Shown here piece by piece: positions 37,466 to 47,575 of a stretch of 64,000 nucleotides of DNA. The position numbers were made by a program, and so were the translations under genes. The DNA comes from Yamagishiella unicocca (taxonomy: Eukaryota > Chlorophyta > Chlorophyceae > Chlamydomonadales > Volvocaceae), in contig BDSL01000098.1 of NCBI GenBank assembly GCA_003116995.1, positions 310,001 to 374,000 of the forward strand. The letters are read 5' to 3'. Every line of letters begins with the position of its first letter. Positions within the stretch are counted from its first letter, which is position 1. The notes beneath the pieces are model-generated. The model made no database searches and was not told the origin of the DNA. It saw only the letters and a list, made by a program, of their open reading frames with translations.

Positions 37466-37765
37466 GGCTGACGCCGGCCTGTTGTTGCCAGTTAACGTAT
37501 TTTTACAGTCTTTGCGGTATAAGATAGATATCTCATCAGTCGGTTATCGCAACCCTTGCCAAACGGCCGGGCAGCAGTCAACGCCGTACTGAGGTCCGTA
37601 CTTGGCTCTTTCGCAGCAAGAAACCTTTCGAACGTCACCAATATGCCGAAACAAGAGATCTGTCGGATCAATTACATAGGCTTTTAGGACAGGTTCAGCT
37701 AGGTGACCTCGCTGTTAACCCATGAGGTACTTGTACCGGTATTGGCCAATAAGTCCACACAAGAT
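37466..37765. promoter_or_regulatory. Shared divergent promoter region of EFR3 and ORAI
   Basis: Exactly 300 bp separate the two predicted ATGs. The stretch is lower in GC than the flanking exons. It contains TATA-like GGTATAAGATAG (about 37516-37527), ATTGGCCAAT (37741-37750, a palindromic CCAAT motif just upstream of the ORAI ATG) and no open frame that suggests another exon. An upstream ATG (37722), out of frame with ORAI, is present. A bidirectional promoter is an inference from spacing. Confidence 0.5.
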
Positions 37766-40700
37766 ATGATGGACAACGTGCTAAGTACAGCCCAGACAAT
37801 CCTGACGGGCTACGATGTCTCATTGCAAAGACAGATACGAAGCGAGGAGCGGGCTTGGCGAGCAGAGGACCTTGTGTACAGACAGCACGAACGCGAGCTA
37901 GTTGCCCAAGAGCAACAATTCATGTAGGATCCGATGCGTTGGTGGTTCGTCGTGGGTGAATGTGTGTGGATCTATGCCTTATTGTGGGGTGGTTGTGGGA
38001 CACAGCTGGGGTGCGGGTGCGACAGGGTTTGGGGTGCGTACTCCAGGGGTTGGTGCGCAACGGTCGCGGCACGCAAGCTAGCACCCTGCCTAGACCCTCC
38101 ACAACACACGGCTCAGCGTAATCTTACGCACGGTTGTTCTCAAAGGAACCGACAACTCCTGAACAGGCCCGCATGGTGGTCCACTTTCAACAAGAGCCGG
38201 GGCGCTGGTCTGGAGCACTTGATGCCAAACATCCTTGATTTGCCTGACCTACGAGCGCGTTGCCTGCCCTGGCCGCCTATGTTCGTCCTGCCATACTTCA
38301 CGATGTGACGTGACAGGCAGGAGGAGCGGGCGTTCCTTGCGGCGCAAGTTCAGCAGGTACACGTGGACAACGCCAGGGCACTGTGGTTGCGGTGAGGCAC
38401 GGACATGGTCTCGGAGACTGCCAGATAGCGCCGGCGAGTGCCAGGCTGCTCGAATAGGGCTGCTGGGAGCTTTTAGGGTCTGACGCTCCTTCCCGGGATA
38501 GATTGCTCGACTTTTGCCTTCATCATCCAGCAACCGAGGCCCGCATCCCCAAACTTAGATGTCGTCATTCGGAGCCATTACTCGTAAGCAAACAGCGGCG
38601 AATACATCATCCAAGGGTGCTTGAGCGGTTGCACGGAGATTATGTGTGCGTGCATGGCTGCCTTATTGCAAAGCCTTTGCCGCGCGGTGCCGACGCTCTT
38701 GCGCTGCCTTTCTGAGTGACCTTCCGATAGCAGAGACAGTCGCGTCGCAGATGCGCGACGTTGTGGACCCTGGCAGCTGTCCTGGCGGCTGTTAGCCGCC
38801 GGACCTTGAGCTAGCCCCCGCCTCTTGTCCCTCGCAGCTTTGTGAACCGCAACCGGGCCGAGGTGCAGGAGAAGACTGAGCAGCTCAAAGCGCTGAGCTC
38901 TCTTGGGGCGTTGCTGGCAGGTTTCGCGCTCGTGAGGTGCGTTTGGAGCAGGTCATGCTTCCCGGCAGGTCAAAGCTAAAGCCATAGGCAACAGCGCGAA
39001 CATTTGCGGTCATCAGGCCCGCCTACGACAATGCGCGGGCGGGGGCTGATGCTCCTGCTTGGAGGGTATTAGGTTTGCCACCCACGCAAGGAAAGCATGC
39101 ACAATAACCGCTATCCCACGCATGTAACCGTCTGCCAATGACTGGAAAGACGCCGCCCTGTATCAACCGCAGCTTCTTAGAGTTCCAGTTCGCGGTTGAC
39201 GCCGACTACAACCGCGCCTTGCTGCCGCTGTTTGCGCTGACGACCAGCATCACGGTGAGGGATATGTTTGTTCTCCCGTATGGCATAAACCTGGGATGCA
39301 TCCTGGTAATTAACATAGCAACCCGTCCGGTGAAGCATTGTTTGTCCCGTGCCGACCCATTCCTCTATTGCTCTCCGTTCTGCGAGCTGCGCACATTGCT
39401 GGCGACACTCCGCTCATGCTTCCATTCAAAATCACTGCCAGCTTCCCGAGCACCTTGTATCGCGTCATCGCCTGCGTGACTTGCGTTGCTACCGTAGTGC
39501 ATGACGGGAGGAAGGTCGGTCTGTACCCCACAAGGCTCCTTGGGGTACATAGCATTGTGTACATTGGTACATAGCATATTTTCTTACGAAACTTCATGAG
39601 ATCGTATCCACGCATCAGTGGTGTCACTTTGCCCGTGCTGGATGCCCTCGCTAACCACGCAACCGCCTGTACCTGTGTACAGGTGGGCGCTGAAGTGGCG
39701 GCTGTAGTGTTGTGCAGCCTCATGCTCGCCAACATCATGCGGGTGGGCAAGACGTACGTCAGCGAGCAGGTGCGTCAACGAACATGCTTCACTCCGTCAT
39801 CGTGTTTGGTCCTTAGTGCGCGTGACGCCAACATGCCATGTTGTATGGCTCGTTAGGGACACCTCGCTGAGTTTCAGTGGTTGGGCAGCCTTAGTAACAG
39901 ATAGCTTAACATCCACACGAAGCTGACCTATGATGCCGTATACCGAGGGCTCGCGCAGATCGATACGCTCAACTGAACGATTCGTCTCGCTCGCGTTTGG
40001 ACTCTTAACGGTGACAGCTATTCATTTATAGCTGTCACCATTAAGAGTCCAAACCATCTTAGCCGGTGCTCATTTCTGGTGGAAGTGCAGTGTCGCCGCC
40101 AGTGGGCGATCAGCATGTGAGAGCACATGCGGGGTGCCAAAGCCGCCGTGTCCCGCCATACAAACCATGGTCCCACAGAGCAGACTGCCAGATGCCACAT
40201 GTGGTGGTGTATATCTAGATAGCTGCGCAGCATTCCGTGGTCGGACGCGTCGTATGCTTCGCCCACCTCTGAAGTCAGGCTGCTGGTGCTTGTTCGGGAA
40301 TGGTGTAGTAACTGTTACAGTGGGTTCCAGACCAGAAGGTAGAACCATGGTGTGCTGGTGCGCAGGAGGAGGCGGAGTTCATGCACCGGTGCCAGGTGTT
40401 CGTCAGTCAGTACAGGTGCGCATCGCGGATCGAACCGGCGCCCACTCCTCCGTTAGCTGAGGATAGGTTGAAATACGCCGCTGCTCCGCCTGTATTCGAG
40501 GCCCAACATCGCCGGCATGGCTATGAAGCATTTACCGGCGGGCCAACCAGGGCCAACCGACTCGCACATGACCGACGACCTTCCCCGGACGCACTGACCC
40601 ACATCACGTATGCTCACTTCTCCTCCTTACAGCGTTCTCACTCTATCTGTTCCCGCCGGTGCCACCTGATACAGGCCTGGGAATCGGCCGCCGGCACCGT

Positions 40701-41949
40701 CACGCACCTTTGCAGCGTATTGGGGCCACCGGTGCGAGAGCGAGTGGGCAACGGCATTTCGGCTCTTCTCCATTGGCATTCCCTGCTTCTTCGTCAACCT
40801 CGCCCTAGCAGGTGCGTTGAGGCTATGCGCTCGCGCCTGATCGATTTTGTCTCGCTGTCGCAATCGTTGCGCCAGTTGCGTACGTGCCGTCAGTGTCGTA
40901 GCCACGGTACGCGATGCGCAAAGGACCTTGCAGCTTTTTCTCAAATGATAACGGGCGACGATAGTCGCAGTGGGGCAAAGAGTAATGGCCGAAGCGCGTG
41001 CGCTGTTGCTGGGCACCACAGTGCACTCACCCGCCTCTGCAACCCACTTGGGCTATAGGCTGGATCAAGTTCCATCAAGCGTCGACGCCAACCGCGGCGA
41101 GCCTCGTGACGTGCTGCATGGGGATCGCCCTGCTGTGGAACCTATACACACACCACAAGTGGGGCAAGTACCTGTTGCAGGACGGGGACTCGGGGCAGGT
41201 AACATTGGGGAAGCGTCGGGCGGCATAGATGGCCAAGCCTTGCATGATTAAGCGTCCGGGAAGCTTTCATCGGGGTATTTGGTTCGTACCTTAGGGCATA
41301 TGCACAGGTAGCCAACGCGGCATTGCATACAGCTTGGGAGATAACAAGCTCGATATTTTTGATACCTGCTGATGCTGAAATCGCAATATACTCATCATTA
41401 AGTATGGTGTCATGGGTGTTGAGGCCAAAATGCTGTATGATCCATGTCCGTGACAAGGCACAGCACTTGCGCCTTCCTGTCGGACGTGGACACGGTAACG
41501 GTAAACGAACCCGTAACTCATCGGCGAGCGCGTGCCCTGACGCTCTATGTGCCCTGACGCTCTATTTGTGCATTCTGTTTCCAACTCAGGACGCCGGGCA
41601 TCGCCTCATGCAGCCCGCTGTGGGGCTGCCGTTCGACTGGCATCTGCCGCAGCCCGAGCAATTGCCGGCGCTGGCGCTACCACAGGAGTTGCCTGAACAT
41701 CGGATCCATGCTGAAGACCGGCCAAGTTGGCAAACACCGGAGTCGCAGCCGGCGCAAGGCCAGGCGCAGACGCTGGGCGTACAACAGGAGCGCGACAGCA
41801 CCGAGGACGGATGGGGCCAGCGTGGAGGTCACGCGGTGGCAAGCGTGGGTAACGTTTCGGTAGCGCTGATAGCGCTGCAGCCATCGGCTGAAAGCAGTCC
41901 GGTGGCGCAGTCGTCGGCGGCCACCACTGGCAGGGTAATAGCCAGTTGA
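37766..41949 (+). CDS. ORAI: ORAI-like store-operated calcium channel
   Basis: Ten exons, all in phase: 37766-37923, 38317-38356, 38596-38645, 38838-38936, 39173-39254, 39683-39769, 40366-40415, 40675-40811, 41059-41198, 41590-41949 (400 residues). The N-terminus (1-80) is a charged helix (SEERAWRAEDLVYRQHEREL). A basic stretch VNRNRAEVQEKTEQLKALSS leads into TM1, LGALLAGFALVSFLEFQF. Glu119 in FLEFQF sits at the position of the ORAI selectivity-filter glutamate. TM2 is about 131-160 (TTSITVGAEVAAVVLCSLML), TM3 about 217-236 (RLFSIGIPCFFVNLALAGW), TM4 about 246-265 (SLVTCCMGIALLWNLY). The C-terminal cytosolic tail is Gln/Pro-rich. ORAI hexamers form Ca2+-selective plasma-membrane channels (family knowledge); how algal ORAI is gated is not settled. 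The start is the first in-frame ATG after an upstream stop. Confidence 0.85.
39995..40054. repeat. Long hairpin (about 26-bp arms) in ORAI intron 6
   Basis: GTTTGGACTCTTAACGGTGA at 39995 and its near-exact complement ending at 40054 flank a loop of about 7 nt (TTCATTTA region). There is one mismatch in the arms. The hairpin lies in the intron 39770-40365. It could be a MITE remnant or a small-RNA hairpin. Confidence 0.75.
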
Positions 41950-42156
41950 CCTGGATACTGCGGCGGCGACGTTTGGTAGCATTAATTAGCGTTTCGTTTT
42001 GTTTCATTTCGCGTACATCCCCGCAAGCGTGGATGGCGCAGCCATCGGCGGCGACCACTGGCAGGGTAATGGCCAGTTGACCTGCATGCTGCGGCGGCGA
42101 CGTTTGGTAGCATTAATTCGCGTTTTTTTTCGTCTCATTTCGCGTGTACACCCCTT
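41904..42156. repeat. 131-bp tandem duplication across the ORAI stop codon
   Basis: 41904-42034 is repeated at 42035-about 42156 with about 10% differences. The first copy encodes the last residues and the TGA of ORAI. The second lies in the 3' UTR and still reads GGTAATGGCCAGTTGA. Confidence 0.85.
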
Positions 42157-43392
42157 GCTTCGCGTCCATATCCGCTCCTCCCGTCTTCTCGTACCGGTAA
42201 TCGCAAGCCAAAGAGGTTCCTTTCCCATCATTTTATATTATTGCTCATTCTATTATCGTATATAATCTGAGGGGATGCTATGACGACGATAGATTCCTTA
42301 AGGATTATTGGTGAGCCTGGACGTCGCAAGTTTGTTCTTCTTCGTCGGCCCGCGGGTCACTAGAAGCCAACGCGGTTGCAAATGCTCATATATAATGGAT
42401 GCGTCTCTGTACAATGGGGCATAACCCTCGCATCTGGAATGGTATATTTCTGCTCACACTCAAACAACCAAAAAGTGCGCCGTTGGAGACAGCTGTCACA
42501 CTAAGTGCCTGTGAACGTGTCATTCCTTCGTGCGGCGTATTGCTACTGGTGAAGTGTATCTTTGTTGGGCGGTTTACATGGCATGCCGAAGCCATACTTT
42601 TCCTAGACGCTCTCCGTGGACCCTTGTTAATTCAAGGCATTATTGAATAGAACATCCCTCTGTTTCGGGTTCCAGACGTTACCCAATTGCATGATTGGGG
42701 TTACGTGTTAGGTCTTCGTTGAGCATCCCACATCATAACTGCACCTGTACACCTCGCATGTACCAAAATCCAAAATAAAAGGCGTTCATGTGTCAATTCC
42801 ATTAACAAATATCGGGGTAGGTGAGTTATGTGAAAAGGGGTCGGGGGCCCTACGCCACCCGAGGGTACGGAGGCATCTCTTGGAAACGGCGACGTGAGAC
42901 ACTGACGACCGCATTGGATGATTATGCCGACCTACTGAAGTTCCCATTACGCACTTGCACAGGCGCATTGGCTGGGAACCCTCAAGGCACGTGCTTCTAT
43001 GCGAGGCCAGCGTGTCCGCCGCAGTTACGCTTAGCGCCCCGGCTGCGTGTGTAGCTTACAGCTGCCATGGTCGGCGAAGCCTAGAAGCCGCGCCGGCCCT
43101 TCCTTTCGGCACGACGCAACCGGCCGAGTGCAGGACCCGCCGCTGTCGCCCTCGCGCGCTGCCTCCATTTGCCGCAGCATAACCAGTAAGTGTAAAGCAG
43201 TGAAGCATGTCAGATGACTCCGGTAACCCTTACGCAAAGAGCTGGCGAACACTGTGCCAGCGCAACAACGCACGGCTCATGACGGACTGCCCAATTCGGT
43301 CACCCGGCGACAGCGGCGCCTCCCTAAATAGCTAGGATAGGCATTTTCTCACTTGTTCACTTGCCATAACGGCCACGTCTTCTGGCAGTTGC
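41950..43392. other. Intergenic region ORAI to GATA factor
   Basis: 1.44 kb holding the second copy of the 131-bp duplication, an AT-rich stretch (42225-42265) and the GATA gene's 5' region. TGTAA occurs at about 43191. I see no further gene. Confidence 0.5.
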
Positions 43393-46300
43393 ATGACTTC
43401 TTCGCCGACTCGTACATTTACAGTCGCGCAGGCAGCCGAACGTCTTGCCCACTATCAAATGGCGGCCATAGACCATATGCAAATCTTCGATGATGGTGAT
43501 GACATGCTCTTTGGGGACGCGGACCTCTTCGGCAGCGGGGTGCCTTGCATCGCTGGGGAGCTGGAGCTCCAGGTCCAATCCTATGAAGGCGCCGGGTAAG
43601 CCTTAAGGTCGGAGCCTTGCTCACATATATACTTGTCATGTAACGCTCTTACATGTTCGAATCCCGTGTGTAGGGACCTCGCTGTGGGCGACTCCGCGGC
43701 GGGGAAGTCGTTTTCCCTTACCAAGGACTCTGGCGGCAGCAGCCTCAGCGCGTTGGCCGCAGCGGACTTCGGTGATGCTGACTTCATGGACAACGTCAGC
43801 TTGGACGACCTCGGTGAGCTGCGCACGACGTCCAGGCTGTGCTCCGTCTACCCGCGCTGTGCACCTGGCAGCGCCTGGCGAGTACCCCAGCGCGCCTTCT
43901 CAATCTCATTCCATCCCTATTGTTCCCTTCCCGCAGCCGCCGCCGATCACTATGGTCACACCGTCTGTGGGCGGCAGTCAACAGCGGATTCTGCAGCGGC
44001 AGCTGGCACGGGCCGCGCCCCTGCGGCAGGCGAAAGCTGGTGAGATATTCCCTGGCCCGACCTACGCGCATTGCCCCTAGTACCAGGCCTCCCGGGCATG
44101 CCGCATGACTGCAGAAGCGTCGCGCTCGTGGGGCGCCAACCCCAGCGTTTCGCGCCTGTCGCGTCGAGCGCTGTCGCCGGCAAACGCCGGCGACCCAGAT
44201 GGCCTTCACGCTGACCGCCGCCGAACTCCCTCCCCAACTGATGGCTGCAGGACCGCTCCCGACGCCCAGCCTGCACGCACAGCTAGCATGGTGGCGGCCG
44301 ACCCCCAGCAGCGCGGGCATGACGCCCAAGACCAACACAACTACCAGCCCCAGGAGAGCAGCGACTGCGACATGAGCCACACGCTCGGAGACGGGGAGAG
44401 CTCCGGTGTAGGCCCGGGAAAGAGTGTGGCGCTCGGGTCGTCGCATAGCGAGGCGTCGGAGGACAACACAGCAGGTACTGCGAACGACCGTTGCGCTATC
44501 GCGCCGCCGTCGCAGCACTTATTAGACCACTTATAGATGGACTCCTAGGCAATTGTTGACCCAGATCACAACCCGGGTCAGCGGGCGCCTAGACAATATA
44601 GTTGCGACCCAGATCACGCACCCCGATCGACGGGGCCGCGGTATGAGGATCCGGTTGCGCACGGAAAGATAGCGGTCGCAATAACGTGATGTGAAAGGAT
44701 AAACGCCGCATCGTAACTATGGGCACCGGCTATTTGGTACATCACCCGAAGCTGTTTTCGATGCAATCTTCCGTCGGACCCTTCTGTGTTTAGCTGAGGG
44801 AAGTGCGAGAACAGCTGAAAGTGCATGTTGCGAGGTGGAAAGAGCGTTTCGCGCGTGGTACTCCCTGGATTTTAGCACGTGCATCTGTAGGAATTGGGAA
44901 CTGGGTCGGTTGGGTGACATGACCTCGCAACACCCGGCGCGGGTTCAGGTCGATGTGGTAGTTTAGGTCATTGTGGCAGGGTGCTGCTGTTGGGAAGGAT
45001 ATCGGCGGGCTTCTGTCAGACGGGATACACTCATGCGAGGCGGAACGTTGCTGTCTGCTAGGACGATGCACGTGCTAGCGCTGCTTTGCGGCAGGCAAAC
45101 GGTGAGATGCGCCGCATCAAGCCTTCCAGCCACTCCCACCGCAAAGGATTCAGAGTGGCTTGATTTGGTTGTTTGTGGTGTTTGCAGGTGTCGCGGCCGA
45201 GGGAGCAACCGTCGACGAGGAGCACATCAGCATGCCGAGCTTTGGTTTGAGCCTCTCTCGGCTGACCAACAGCGCCGGGGAGCCGACGGAGGACAACGCC
45301 GACGCGCCACGGAGCGGCTCGGTGACGCAACGGGACAGGCAGCGCCACCAGCAGCAGAGGGCGCAGCAGGCTTCGATGCCGCGAGCCTTCAGCGTGGGCA
45401 ATTTCGCGAGCGTCGGAAACACATCAACGGCCTGCCCCGATTCTTCCACATCGCAACTAGAGGGGCTGCGACGAGCCCAGGTCATGCGCTCCTACAGCTA
45501 CATTGACCCCGACACGCTTCCAACGGACTTTTCACTGGGCTGCGGCGACACGGGCACTCCGTTCTCGTTTGGCGCTCGCGGCCGCTGCGCCAGCCTGAAC
45601 GAGACCCAGCTGCGCCGGCAATGGCTGCAGGAGGGCGAGCTGCTGGCCCCGCAGCTGCCGCCCAGCGTCAGCGAGCTGGAGCTGCTGGAGCTTCCGGAGG
45701 ACTCCATTCCCATCAGGCCCACGAGGGGCTCCTTCCTGGGCCAGCCATCTGCAGGTCGGGGGTCGGGGCAGGCATCTGCGCGGCAGCTGGGATCGGGCAT
45801 GATGCAATTCAAGGGCGGCAGCGGCGCCGCCAGCTCAAACGGCGCCGCGCCGCCGCCGCCGAGGCAGGCGGTGACCGTGACGGTGAAGCGCAAGATCATC
45901 ACATCACCCAGTCCCCTGCTACCGCAGCCCAAGCCCTCAAAGGTGCGCCACGCCGCCACGCCGGCCCCCCCGGGCGCCACGCCGAAGGGCCAAAGCCCCA
46001 AGCGCGCCAAGGTGGCGCCGGGCGTGGCCGCCGGCGGTTTCGGCGCCTGGCAGGACGGCGCCGCCGCGCCGCCGTCGAGTGCAGGGTTGCTGGCGGGCTG
46101 GCACCCCTCTCGCCAAGCCAGCTTGGGGTTAGCTGGCAGCATGAAGACGGTGCGCAGCATGCCCGCCAACATGAACAGCTTCCTGGACGGTGTCGAGGTG
46201 ACGGTGCAGCCGCTCGGCGTGCCCGGCGGTGTCGACACGGTCATTAGTCCCAACAGCAGCACAATCTCTGCGTCTACCCCGCATCAGCCCTTCGTGCGTG

Positions 46301-47575
46301 GCACGTTCTTCGACGCCGCGGGAGCCGCGGCTGCAGGCCGCCCCGCCGGCGTGCCGGTTGCGATGCCCATGCCCCATGCCACGGCCGCACCCGCTGCCAG
46401 GGCCGGCAAGTCAAAGGCCGCTGCGCAGGCGCTGCCACCGCCTGTGATGATGCCCGGTATGGGCTTGGGCGGCGGGCCAAGCGGCTTTGGGGCGCCCGGG
46501 ATGGCCGTGGGTCCTGATGGTGAGACCTCACCGCGCGCGTGGGTGGGTGTGTAGCGATGCACTGTAGCGATGCCGATGCACTGTAGCGATGCACGTGGGT
46601 TGCGCGATGTAAGGTTACAGCAGCCGCGTTGCGATGGCCGGCCGGCGGGAGAAAGGCGCCTCGGCGAGCTTCTGTGGCCGCGTTGGCGAGGTGGCGTGGC
46701 TGCATGCGCCCTTGTTGTGTCGGCCCCTCTGTCCACCCTGTTCATGCCCAGCTGCCCAGCCACTCGCTCCAGGATGCAGCGCGCCTCGAGCGCTGTCCCT
46801 AGTTTTTCGCCGTGCTTGCATGCGCGGTGATATAGCGCTTGCGTCCCATTTTTCCGGCATGCCGTCGTGATGACTGCCGGCTCGAACGCATGCCTGGCAC
46901 GACCCACATAAAGCAAGCCCCCTGCTAACCACGACGGCGATGACGATAATGATGCTCACGATACATTCTGTTAACCTTTTGTCCCCGACTGCACGTGGCT
47001 CACAGGCAAGCGGCTCGGCCCTGTACCGTCCGTACCCAAGCCACGCAAGCGCGCGTCACCCAATGGGAATCCGCCCAAGGCGCCTGCTCCGAATCCCAAC
47101 GGCCACTGCTGCACGCAGTGCGGAACCCAGGTAACCCCGCGGGTCGAGCGGCGGCAGGCTCATGTTTCGAGCCACCACTGCAGGGGCAGCACCATTGGGG
47201 GGCAGGACCACTCGTGGCGCCCTTTGGGAGGACGGCAGGGTCGTCATGTGTCGTGGGCTAGGCGCGCGGGGCGCCGATTTTTCCACACCTGTTGTAGGCA
47301 GGACCACGAGCGCGTGTGACAATGCACCGCAGTACCTACCGCTGCCTACCTCAGTAGGTAGATCATTCTCGCCCGAAGGAAGGATTTCGACTTCCGTGCG
47401 CCGGCACACTCTCGACTGAAGTTCGCGCGCTGCCTCGCGCTCTTGTGCGCAGACTACTCCGGTGTGGCGCGCCGGCCCTCATGGACCCAAGACGCTCTGC
47501 AACGCATGTGGCGTCCGCTACATGAAGGTGGCCAAAGGCAACGTGGCCCCAACCCCTCGGAGACAGCAGCACTAG
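43393..47575 (+). CDS. GATA-type zinc-finger transcription factor
   Basis: Seven exons in phase: 43393-43595, 43674-43813, 43872-44039, 44115-44474, 45188-46519, 47006-47130, 47453-47575 (816 residues). The second intron is only 58 nt. The finger is C-terminal (about residues 770-795) and split by the last intron: CTQCGTQ | [13 protein letters not shown] then [12 protein letters not shown]. The C-X2-C-X18-C-X2-C spacing and TPVWRxGPxGPK core are those of plant GATA factors that bind (A/T)GATA(A/G) in the nucleus (family knowledge). The N-terminus is acidic ([31 protein letters not shown]) and could be an activation region. A basic stretch [15 protein letters not shown] precedes the finger and may serve as a nuclear localisation signal. 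The protein ends 17 residues after the finger. Target genes are unknown. Confidence 0.85.

Noticed and set aside
43652..43680. TGTTCGAATCCCG resembling a tRNA T-arm
   Set aside because: No matching D or anticodon arm; the site is the acceptor end of a GATA-gene intron.
43814..43936. Longer intron 2 in the GATA gene ending at 43936 (CCGCAG)
   Set aside because: It breaks the frame. The acceptor at 43871 keeps [20 protein letters not shown] in phase with both sides.
44105..44300. Alternative reading of the GATA exon 4 ([14 protein letters not shown]...)
   Set aside because: That frame hits a stop; only the [10 protein letters not shown] frame joins both neighbouring exons in phase.
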